A stretch of DNA of 64,000 nt from assembly GCA_001949185.1 (NCBI GenBank), contig BDGG01000004.1, forward strand, positions 414,793 through 478,792. The letters are read 5' to 3'. The position numbers and the translations under genes are program-made. The notes below the pieces were generated by a model. That model searched no databases and was not told the DNA's origin. It saw nothing but the letters and a program-made list of their open reading frames with translations. Every line of letters starts with the position of its first letter. The first letter of the stretch is position 1. Of the stretch, positions 29,414-41,400 are shown in pieces. Source of the DNA: Ramazzottius varieornatus. Its lineage: Eukaryota; Tardigrada; Eutardigrada; Parachela; Ramazzottiidae.

Positions 29414-32400
29414 GTAGGTTTGACTTTTGAGTAAACAACTTGAACTTCTCAGCTAGACTAATTACAATTAAAGACGGAAGGGTTGGGTAGATGATACCTC
29501 CAATTTGTGTGGGAAACCAGCCGAAAATTGTCGCTTGACAAGTTGGTAGGATCAGCTTAGGCTGAGCGGCTTCGCTTGAACGCCATCCGGTAACGCTATT
29601 TCTCGCCGCTATTTGCTTTCCTCTTTCTGTACTCGAATGGTATAAGCAGGGATATTTGGGTCAAGACAATCATTAAAATTTCCAAGATTGCTCTGTAAGT
29701 GTAGTCGGCAGCTGGTTTATTTTACAGTAGCGGCATTGTCAATTGGTTTGTTAGTTTTGACGAGTGGCAAAGTGGGTTAAAAATTGAAACCAGATGTGGC
29801 CACTTTCTTTTCCTTGTCAAAACTCAGTCGTCTTGATAATTCAAAAATCTGAAAACATGGCCCATTACCAGAATCGGAACGTCTGGGCTTTCGCATCGAT
29901 GCTCTGAAATTTTAAGCCTCAGATTTCAATCGGTTACTGTTGTGAGCACTGTTGGACGCTTGCCTTTTTCCTACAGTTTGTGCAGCACTCAAGAATATAA
30001 AAATCCCTCTGGAATTTTCTCAGCCGAGGTTTTCGAGAAGCAACTTGAACGTCGCTTTGCACCTATATCTTAGAACCCAGAAACCAGCGTGCTTGAGCGA
30101 CAAGTTTTGGCGTCGGTTTCAAGCGTTGTTGAGTAAGAGAAGGCTCTTAATCGCAGCTTGGTCAGGACCTTGCTTTCACTCAATCAAAGCTGGGTAATCG
30201 TTTGATTGTTCCTCTCTCCGGTGAGAGGGTCCTCAGAGTCTTCGGCACAGAGGTAGGACAGCCCACGCTTGAAGCTGTCTCGTAACGCTCAAAAACTGCT
30301 GCATCGGATGTTTGCTACTGTGTGTTATTTCTTGCCGATGCTAGCAAGAGGCACTGTCCCAATCGATAGCTGTCAGTTTGGAAATGCCCACACGCTGGGT
30401 CTTGTTCCCTTTTACCCTCTTGTCGATCACGCCAGACGATCGCATATTCCCCGTTCCGAGCAAGCTTACCATACGAGGTCCCGTATGATTCCCTATTACG
30501 CATGCCTGATATCGACTTGATCAAGGCAGTTCTTCTGCATGAGCAAGGCAAGGGACGTCGAGCTATATCTTTCGGCCCACAAACTGTCACGACAGCACAG
30601 TAGGAAAACCCCTAGACATTAATCAAGCACGAGCTCGCTGTCCGCAAAATCGATACTGTGCAGCATCAAACATAGAGACAACTCTGCGACATTCACTATC
30701 TCAACCTCCAGACAGTCTTGTTTGCTCTTCGGGGTTGGTTAGAGCGAAGAGCTGTGGTTTTCCGCCTAATGGTCCTTTGGTAGCTTCGATGGTTTTCTAA
30801 TTTCCCGTGGTACTCTCGCAAACACAGCGATATGAACCAACAGTAAATCGATAACAAAAGCTAACACTAACGGACAAGAATGTTTCGATGTGGGCGACGC
30901 ATGCATTAGATGACGCGATTCGTAGGCGTTACATCACGCAGTCGTGCAGCTGCTGCAGCGTCCGCAACGATTGTTTGGTATTCCCTCCGTCATACATATC
31001 TCTCGGCAATTTTTCCGATTAGAATGCAGACTGGCAAGCTGCATTGTTTGCTTATCAGACGACAGTCGGCAGTGAAATTACTCTCTAAACAGTACCGAAA
31101 TGAAAGAGTCAAACTCGAGTCGAGAACCCAGACGTGGTTTACGGCGTAGGCCTGAGTTCCAATCAATACTGACATGCACCACAGCTTCCGCGCTCAACGC
31201 GAACCAAGCAGTAAACAAGGCATTTGTCTGATTCCATTCAACTCAAACTTTTGATGCCGCTATTACGAGACGGACTCTTTTCCCAACTGAAAAAAATATC
31301 GAAAGTTACTTCCTTGTTCTGGATTAGTGTTAGAGACTGACCACCTGGGCGCGATTTAATTGGTACTCGTTTGTCCAGCACTAGACCGCGTATGGTTCGA
31401 CACAATGAAGATCTATAGAGTGCAAAGAAGATTCACCACACTGCATTATCGCTTTGTGTCCGCGGATGTGAATGAAAGTGATTGCGATGTACACTTTCAA
31501 GATGATAGATCACGATTACAAATCGCTAGTTTACGCTTCATACCAAAAGCTTGAGGTGAGGCAGAGTTAGTCGTAAGTAGCCTGATGATGGACCGGTCAA
31601 TGGCGGATGCTGCGTCGCCCGCGGATAGGTTTTGCTAAACGGTGGACACCTCCGAACTGGTCGGTGTGTCTGCAGTCTGCTGAAACATAATAGACTTCAC
31701 AAGGCAACAATCTCACTCGCTAAACTGAAGAAAACAAGACGAGAGTGAGATAGATAGATATGGTAGCTTGCTAGAGACCTTGGGATGCGGATCTGCGGTG
31801 GTCTCGTGCAGTCAGCTACATGTTAACTACACTCGTAATCCGAAAAGGATGCTGCAAAAATAAACCACTTCAAACCATCACCAGGTCCGAAAATAATGCA
31901 TACCTCGTTAATCATATCTGTGGCATCTGGTATTTTGGGTCTGTGTATATCGAGAAACTTCGCAGTGCTTTGCCAAAAACTGTCGTGGACATGTGGACCT
32001 TGAAAAGCAATGTAAAGTCCACGGTGCAACAGTCTTAACTTTTTTGCCTGAAATTTATTTATTCTGCAAATACGTTGATGGCCGCAGTGTCGTCATCGGC
32101 ATGCAGGCAAGGAAATACAGACTGGCCTGCCGAGCGGCCACTTCAAATCAAGTAATCAAACGAGCGGAGAATATTAGGGTTTCATCGTTCAGAAGACTCA
32201 GAAGAGTAGGACGAACAGTCGTTCAACTTCGGTGAAATATCTTTTGCGTTTCAAAACTGGCACAAGCCATCGTTTACAATTGCTCCCGTTAGGTATCAAA
32301 TTTCGGCATATCGTGCCATGAAAGATGCTCTTTCAATGAGGATATAGCCCTTCTTGACATTTCCTTCGTGTCAAGACGGAATGAAAACAGGAGAGGAATG

Positions 32401-35400
32401 GACAGTAGGACAGCTGTCGTCCACCAGCGCGTGTTTACACGCATTGATTGAATAGCCTGATCATCCCAGAAAGGAGGTCTTCTCCTTGGCAGGAAACCGG
32501 GAATTTAGAGCGGTGAGAATTGGGCTAGCCACATTTCCATCTGAATGATGCCTCGGAAGTGTAGATGGTGTTTGGCTTGTAAAATGAAAAGAAGGGCCTG
32601 ATTGGTGTTGCTCTGACATTTGGGTGCATTCCTGACAATTTTCTTCTATTTACAGACGGAAGGGAATGCTAGCTTTCTTCGAGCAGCTCGCGCTGGCAAC
32701 ATCGACAAAGTCCAAGATTTCTTACGCAATGGACAAGACATCAATACGGCAAACGCTGTAAGAACGAAAAACGAATCCAGGAAAAAGTGCAGAAAGATGA
32801 CAGGATTCCATCTCCAGAGCGTGGCGAGCGAGCAGATCGAAACTTATTTGATTGATCAGAAGCTGACTGAGCAACTGTGTTCTCTTGAATTCCACGACTT
32901 AGTGTAATATCCCTCAAAGATATGCCTTTTTTCTCCCTTGACAGAACGGCCTGAATGCCCTACATTTGGCATCCAAAGAGGGCCATGTGGACTTGGTGCG
33001 ACTTCTTCTGGAACGCGGAGCGGCAGTTGACGCCGCAACGCGGGTAAGTTTGACTTTCCGGCATTGCAAAACTCTGACAGCTCGTCTTTCAACGTGAATG
33101 ACCGCTAAGTGTCTTCTGGAATTTGCAGAAAGGAAACACCTCGCTCCATATCGGATGCTTGGCAGGCCAGACCGAAATCGTCAAGATCCTCATCGACCAC
33201 GGCGGATCAGTCAACGTACAGTCGCAGAATGGCTTCACGCCATTGTACATGGCAGCTCAGGAGAACCACGTCGACATTGTCCGGTACCTTCTGGAGCACA
33301 GCGCAAACCAAAGTCTGGCTACCGAAGACGGTTTCACACCTTTGGCCGTCGCGCTCCAACAAGGCCACGACAAGGTGGTCTCCATTCTGCTCGAGAGCGA
33401 TACTCGGAGCCGAGTACGTCTTCCCGCTCTGCACATCGCAGCCAAGAAGGACGATGTCCGTGCTGCAACTTTGCTTCTGGACAGTGACCAAACTGGACCG
33501 GATGTTACTTCCAAATCGGGTAAGAATTTCATTATTTCATGTATTTATAAAAAATCACTTTTATTCTGACTATCAGACCCGTCATTATGTTTGATGGTCG
33601 TGCCACGCTTCTGCACGTAGATGACCCCTGCAGAAGCGTGTCACAGCGGTTTGCTTTCTAAACCGGGGCGTAACCACACGAAATTTTTACTCTGATTCAT
33701 TTTTCAGGTTTTACTCCATTGCACATCGCTGCCCATTACGGTAATGTGGCTATCGGGACTCTGTTACTGGATCGCGGGGCGAATGTCAACTTCGCAGCCA
33801 GCAAACACAACATTACACCGCTGCATGTGGCGGCCAAATGGGGAAGGGCCAATATGGTGGAGCTTCTATTGAACCGAGGAGCGGAAATCGATGCCAAAAC
33901 AAGGGTAAGTGGAACTCTAATCCGTGAGAGATCGTCTGAATATTCAAGAGTTGTTCTCGGTAAGCGGATTAACACGGTAGGATATTGAAATTGTAAAATT
34001 TGAATTGTGTTGCAGGATGGATTAACACCTCTTCACTGCGGTGCGCGAAGTGGTCATGACAGGGTCGTCGATCTCCTTCTCCAGAAGGGATCGCCCAACA
34101 GTCCAAAAACCAAGGTACAACAGCTGGTTTTCATTACGGTTCCACGGTATCAAAGTAAAGGCCAGAATATAGTTGATACACCCAGTAAACAATCTTTGGT
34201 AAATCGATCGGAGTATTTTTCTACGATTTCTTGCAAAACTTATTCTCAGTCTTGTGAGTATTCCATCACAAATTCAATGGCTCAGTACTCCATCCCATTA
34301 TCTTACAGAATGGTCTGGCTCCTTTGCATATGGCGGCCCAAGGCGACCACGTGGACAGTGCTCGAGCTCTTCTCTACTACAAGGCTCCGGTGGACGACGT
34401 GACAGTTGACTATTTGACACCACTACACGTCGCGGCGCACTGTGGCCACGTGCGGGTAGCGAAACTTCTGCTGGACCGCCGTGCCGATCCCAACGCCCGA
34501 GCACTGAACGGTTTCACACCGCTACATATCGCATGCAAGAAAAACAGGATCAAAGTGGTCGAGCTACTTCTGAAGCACGGAGCTTCCATCGACGCTACGA
34601 CCGAGTCTGGTCTGACCCCTCTGCATGTGGCATCCTTCATGGGGTGCATGAACATCGTGCTGTACCTGATCCAACATGGGGCGAACCCTGACGTGACGAC
34701 GGTCAGGGGAGAAACACCGTTGCATTTGGCTGTGCGCTCCAACCAGACAGACATTATTCGCATTTTACTCCGCAATGGCGCTAAAGTCGATGCCAAAGCC
34801 CGAGTAAGTCACATGCCCCAAGACAAGCGAAGCATTAAATTCAGAGGCCCTAATTATACATTTCGAAAAAGCTAACGTTATTGAGTATTGGGAGTGAAAA
34901 GTCGGAACATCCAATAGGTTGAATTTTGTTCTGGTTTTGGTGTCGCGCAATGATTTCTCGGTGGATCACAACGATCTACGCCATTTTTTATACAATTTCA
35001 TAGCGAGATAGCGAAGTTGCGCACTCGCAATGAAGAACGTTTTACTTAGGAAAACCAAACGCCACTGCACATCGCCACGCGACTGGGTCATCTGGACAAC
35101 GCGGCTTTGTTGATCCAGCACGGCGCAGTGATCGATATCCAGACGAAGGATCTGTACACGCCGCTGCACATTGCGGCCAAGGAAGGACAGGAGGAAGTGG
35201 CCATGCGGCTGATTGAGCAGGGTGCCAGTCTGACGGCCACTACCCGCAAGGGATTCACTCCGCTGCATCTGGCTGCCAAATACGGCCACCTCAACTTGGT
35301 CAAGCTCTTCCTGGATAAGGGCGCCGCTGTCGATACACAAGGCAAGAACGGCGTGACGCCACTGCATGTGGCCGCCCATTACGACAATGTCCAAGTCGCG

Positions 35401-38400
35401 CATTTACTCTTGCAACGCGGAGCTTCCCCACAGGCAACAGCCAAGGTACGTACGGAGTTTGATAATACAACCGTAGAAAGCTGATGCTGTTCTGGGCCGG
35501 GATTCGATGGGAACGCATCACCATAAGTGATCGACACGCGGACAAATATCTCCAGCTCGGATAACGCGGATTTAAGAGTTCTCCGATTAATGCTTTCTTT
35601 TTTGCAGAATGGTTACACGCCATTGCACATTTCGGCAAAGAAGAACCAGCTGGACATTGCCAACAGTTTGATCAAGTACAAAGCGGACCCCAATGCCGAG
35701 TCGAAGGCTGGATTTACGCCGGTGCATTTAGCTTCCCAGGAAGGCCATACCGAGATGCTTTACATGCTGGTGAAGAATGGCGGCGACGTTAACGCTCGAG
35801 CTAAGGTACTTCCAGGCTCATCTCCTCACGAAATATGGTAGTGCTTCCTTTGGTTCTTCAGCAATTAAAAATTCGTTCTGTGTTTTAGAATGGCTTAGCA
35901 CCTCTTCATTTAGCGGCTCAAGAAGACCATGTACCCATTGGCGAAATTTTGGTCCAGAACAAAGCTGAACTGAATCCCGAAACTAAGGTCTTTACGAACG
36001 AAGAAGAACAATTTGGCATTTTTCTAGGCTAGTTTTGTCCTAACATCTGTAATGGTTTGCAGGCTGGATATACGCCATTGCACGTTGCCAGTCACTTCGG
36101 CCAGCTGAACATGGTGCGCTTTTTGCTGGATCAAGGCGCCGACGTCAACTTGAAGACCTCGGTGAGTAAACTGTAGCCACTCAAGGAACCTTTGCCATTT
36201 AGTCTCCTTCACGACATGGCACTTTATGCAATTACATAACCAATACATAATGCCCAGTCAGCGGCTACGTGGGCATAGTCTGTTCAAGCGCTTAACAATC
36301 ATGCTTTGCTTTCCCATTGAAAGTGATCTAAATTCCACGGTGCCGATTTCAGTCAAAAGTCCCATGTGAAATTTTATACGGAAAGAAATAGCTGTTCTAC
36401 GTTTCTCTATGTGGAGTTTTGAATGTCGCCTTGTTCTTGCAGTACGGATACACGCCTTTGCATCAAGCAGCCCAACAAGGCCAGACACAGGTTGTCAACG
36501 TCCTGTTGCAACATCAAGCTCAACCCAACGAAGTCAGCAACGTAAGTATTCCCTCCACGAAAAGTTTCCTCAGTTTTCAGCGACAAAACGCGCTGTTAAA
36601 TGTCTTCATCATACATCGATTTTCAAGTTTATAACACCGATATGTGCGTGCCAGAATTTGTAAAAATTTTGGTACGTATGTATTACGCTGGTCAATCACG
36701 ATGTGGTCTCACATGTTCCGACGTTTCGACCGTTCATTGGCGAACTTCTCTCTAATAATTGTGTCCGTGATTGCAGCAAGGGCAGACTGCCTTGTCGATC
36801 GCTGAAAAGCTCGGTTACGTGTCGGTCGTGGAGACCCTCAAAGTCGTCACCGAGACTATTGTCACTACCACAACGACCACCGTCACCGAAGAGAAGCTCA
36901 AAGTCCAGCAGCCCGAGTCGATGCAGGAGGCCTTCATCAGCGACAGTGAAGACGAAGCTGGTGAGTGCTGCAGTAAAACCCTAGGTCTAGGCTTTAGCTT
37001 TTTTCCGTCGTAGTAAAAGTATTACGTCTCAAGTAAAGTACGTACAGTACGGTTCGGTGGTTTTTCAAGTATCATCCTTGTTACGGTGGTGGGATGCTTT
37101 TAATTTTCCGTCCAGTAACTTTCTTTGCTTCGCGAAATGCTCTCGGTGGTGGGACGGTGCTGACTCTGTGCTACTTCAAACAGCTACGGATGACGACTCT
37201 GACTTTTCGGAGCCTGAAGAATTAATCTGGTGACCGGGTCTACCTTCTCCTCTTCTTCTTCTACCCTACTCTTTCTACTGCACAGTTGCTCAAGTGGGTG
37301 ACGGGGCTTCTTTTTCCGCGTGAATGTTTCCCCTGCACGAATCACCACACCTTTGCATGACTCTGTCTCCCCTCATGTAGACAAACGCATGGATGACGAG
37401 GAAGACGAAGGTCTGGCTCGCTATAGTCCCGATACCGATCATATTGTCTACTCCCCCACACCGCCCGAGCGCCACCAAGTAATGATCGAAGAACGCGTGG
37501 TCCACCAAGAGCTCCCAGGTATACCCACCCGTGCACGTAACCCGAAAGTTACCACCACTACCATCACCACCCTCATCGCCACACCGTCCATCCGTAAGGA
37601 CCGCTCGAAGAGCCCAGACTACCACGCTGAACTTTCGTACGAAGACTCGGCCGGTATTCCCCTGCAAGGCGCCTACGATGACGATCAAAAGGAACGCGAA
37701 CATTACACCGAACATGTTACACAGGAGCATATCGAGCCCACAGAGTACGAACACACCATTCATACACGCAATGCTCCTCGCGGTGGACGGTCAACCGAAG
37801 ACATGGTCCCGTACGATGGTACCGATGAACAGATCCAGTACCAGCATTCCATCGTGAAGAACACTATACCGAAGTCGCCCGTCCATGTGACTTCAGACTA
37901 CAAGCAGTACGAGACTACCACCAAGGAAGTCACAAATATCGAGTCGCGAGGGTACGCTCCGCGTCATGTCCCTGATGTGGTAGTGCTGACTGAACGTACC
38001 GAGTCCCGCTCAGGCATGACCTCGCCCATGCAGGTTCGCACCGGGGAGTACAGTGAGGCTCAACGGGTGCCGGCGAAGTCCGCGCAGGATAACGAGAATT
38101 TCATCCGGTTCGAGCTGGTAGCGCCACCAACACCGCCTTCGCGGAAACGTGAGGAGAGTCCGCTGACGAATGGTACCAAGAAGAAGCGTAGGTGGTTCTC
38201 GTTTGGTAGTCGTGACAAGAGTCGGCCTGCGGCTGAGAACGAAGCCAAGACTAGTACAAAGAGCAAGGATAAGTCCTCGAAGAAGCGCAGTAAGTCATCG
38301 GTGGCCGAGTCCGCTGCGACCGCTTCCAAAGTCACCAAGCGATTCGACTCTCCGCAGATCGAAACGTTGCACGAAGATCAGACCGAGTCATCCGCAGTGA

Positions 38401-41400
38401 AAACTTCAAAGGAAAAATCGAGCAAGTCGAAGGATAAGTCCAAATTCAAAGAAAAAGTCGCCGTGGTCGATCAGCAGTTTGTGAACGAACGAGCGTTGAG
38501 GTCACCCAACACGATTGAGTCTATTGATGAAAAGTCCCGAAGGGAAGTTCTTCCGGACGACGCTGAGCTAACTATGGAACGGCTGGAACAGCGTGAGCGG
38601 GCATACAAGGAGAGTCTGGAACGTGCGCCAAATCAGACAGTGGAGCGTCTGGGCGAGGCCATCCACCAACTCAGTCCCGAGTCAGCCAAATTAGCCCGTC
38701 GTACCACACCAAAAGACGCTACCAACGAGGCCATTCACGCGACTTACAGCCAGTTTAAATCACCCAAAGACCGTCTGGTCGAACAGCTGTCACAGGGTAC
38801 CGCGCGAGTCGTGGTCGATGATGACGACAGGGTAGAAACAGCTTATTCACATAGTCCGAGTATCAGGCACATCAACGGACCACGGGAAGGTACTGTGGAA
38901 CAGTTGAACGAGTACACTCAACAAAACGTCCAGCCTGACAGCCCAACGAAGAAAGACCGGGGTATGGCCATGTTCGCCCACAGACGAAAAGCCAGCGAAG
39001 TCGATAGCGATGACGAGAACGACGCCCTTGAACAGAACACCCAAAAAACCAAAGTCAAAACACCGAAGGAGAAGATCGTCGAGATGTTGAGTGAGGGTCG
39101 CCATGAATTCCAGGTAGCTGAGCATGAGGATGACAGTGATCGAAAGTACAAGAACAAGCCACTGAACGTCAAGCGCGCGGCTTCACCTGGGGATGACGAA
39201 GTGGAAGTCTTGGACGAAAGTGTAGTCGACACCGAACTGGCTGATGGTACACAACGTAGTCCGAAGACTGAACGTCAGTCACGTGGCCGTACTTCCCCAC
39301 TAGTCGAGCGCGCAATTCACGATCGGGAGAATGTCCACTTGGAGGAAAACGTTCTGGTGCAGAATATCCCCGATAGCCCGCAAACTGAAAAACGAGGGAA
39401 GAACCTGAGCGTTACGATTACCCCAACAGCCACGAAGAAATCCAGTATGAAGGGAAGCTCCCCAAGGACCGGAGCGACAGAACACATCGATGAGTCGGTT
39501 CGATCGACAAGCGTGGAGGATGAAGGAAGTGCTCAGAAGTCCCCGAGAAAACTTCAGTTCGCTCGCCGGTCGGTGTCTCAACAAGGTGAGACGGACACTG
39601 AAAGTGAGACGGACGACGATGAGGTTAATCTCGACGAGAGTGTTCGCAAGGACAGGATCAAGAGGAAGCCTCACGTAAAAAGACAGAAGAAGGTCTCGAA
39701 GGAAGGATACGAGGCAGTCCCGACAGACGAGTATTTGAACGAGCGAGTATCCCATAAAGAACTTCAACGGGAAATGTCTCTCGAAAAAGTCAAGCCCAAG
39801 AAGGACAAGGATAAAAGCACGAAAGAGAAGGTAGTGACAACTCGCCCGTTGAACTTGGATGACGAAGTGGGCCATGAAAGGGAGAACTTGGACGAGGCTG
39901 TGGTCATTGCGACAAGTCAGAACTTGAAGAACGGTGTACCGCTGACCGATGAGTACTATCAGCAGGAGTCGTACAGAGTCAAAGGTTCGCCTGGAAAGAC
40001 CCGTAAAACTTCTCCTGGTCGACAGGAAAGAATCGAAACAGAGGTGATCACTACGATCGAGCCAGTTGAAAAAACAAAGTTAAAAGTCAAGCCCGAAAAG
40101 CCACCTAAGCCAGAAAAATTAAAGAAGGCGAAGACTCCCGAAGTCCCAATCCAGGAAGTCTTCGTGAGAATCGTGGACGTCACTGGTGCGCTGGAAGAAC
40201 CCGAGACTGAAGAACAGCGACTGACCAAGAAGAAACTAGAAAAGGAAAGAGCCAAGCAGGAAAAGAAGTTTGCGGAAGAACGAGATAAAGCTGAGAAGGC
40301 CGCTGCGAAGGAACGGGAGAAGGCGGAGAAGGAAGCGCAGAAAGCAGCTAGGAAGGGTGCGACCGAGAAGAAATCGAAGGAGAAGGAGGACCGACTCGAA
40401 CGTATCTCCGAGATCTCGGAGAAACAAGCCAGGTTGACACCTGATGACATCGAAATGATCGATGAGAATGTATCATTGCGCGAGCTGACTCCCACACCCG
40501 AACTCAAGACTAAAGTTCAGAAGGTGTTTCGAGAGAAGACGCCCACGAGGATTTCCATCGCGGAAGAAACTGAACGAAGCCGGATACTTGACTCCGGACT
40601 GGGTGACTCGCCTGTCGCGAGGAGTCCTTCGCAGCCGTTTTCGCCTGTTATCAAGTCACCGCGCGTGGAATCGGAGCGAACACAGAGAGCGGAAGCTGTT
40701 TCGCCCACGATGGAACAGCTAAAGGTTGGTGGGCATCGTAGCCGGTCAAAGTCACCGGGTGGCGACAAGACCGTGGTGGATTTGAACGAGAAGGTGGCAA
40801 AGACAAAGTCGCCGACAAGGAGTGACGCCGAGGGCGAAGGTGATGGGAGGACCCACGTGGAGCTGTATGAAACTCCGTGGGTACCGCTGAACAGGGAAGA
40901 AGACCGCGACGACGAAGGTCATATTGCTTCGTCGAACAGGAGGACGAGTAAGTATTATGAAACATGAAGTCCAACATTAAGTCAATAGGTTTGCACGAAT
41001 GGGCTGGCTGATAAATAAATGAACGAAGTGACCGCATGGGCAAGACCTCACTCTGCATCGGCATGAAGAAAACGTGAGATGAGAATGCTGAGTTTTACCG
41101 CAGTATGTGGGCAAGCAGTCATCCCACCACCGAACATCGAGAAATTAGATGGTTTCAGCGAATTAGAACAAATTTGTCATTATTTAACCACGCGTGTTTT
41201 AGGGCATGGTGAACTAATTTATCTATTTTAGATGAAGTGCCCGCCACATCGCCACCAGAACACACGTTCAACTACATGCAAGAGGCGACTCGAACGTACC
41301 CTGACCATCATGCTGAGCGTACCATGGAAGGTCAGGCACTGTACGCTTCCGGCTACTCGGAAGGTAAAATGAGTCCGCAAGTCGAGGCGAAGACCAGCCC

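Noticed and set aside
37290-37763. 157-codon hydrophobic minus-strand frame opposite the giant exon
   Set aside because: It is antisense to a strongly supported coding exon. Hydrophobic antisense frames are expected opposite Asp/Glu/Lys-rich codons.
39300-39875. 191-codon minus-strand frame and similar ones at 39959-40507 and 48806-49480
   Set aside because: All are shadows of the ankyrin exons, caused by the codon bias of low-complexity coding sequence.
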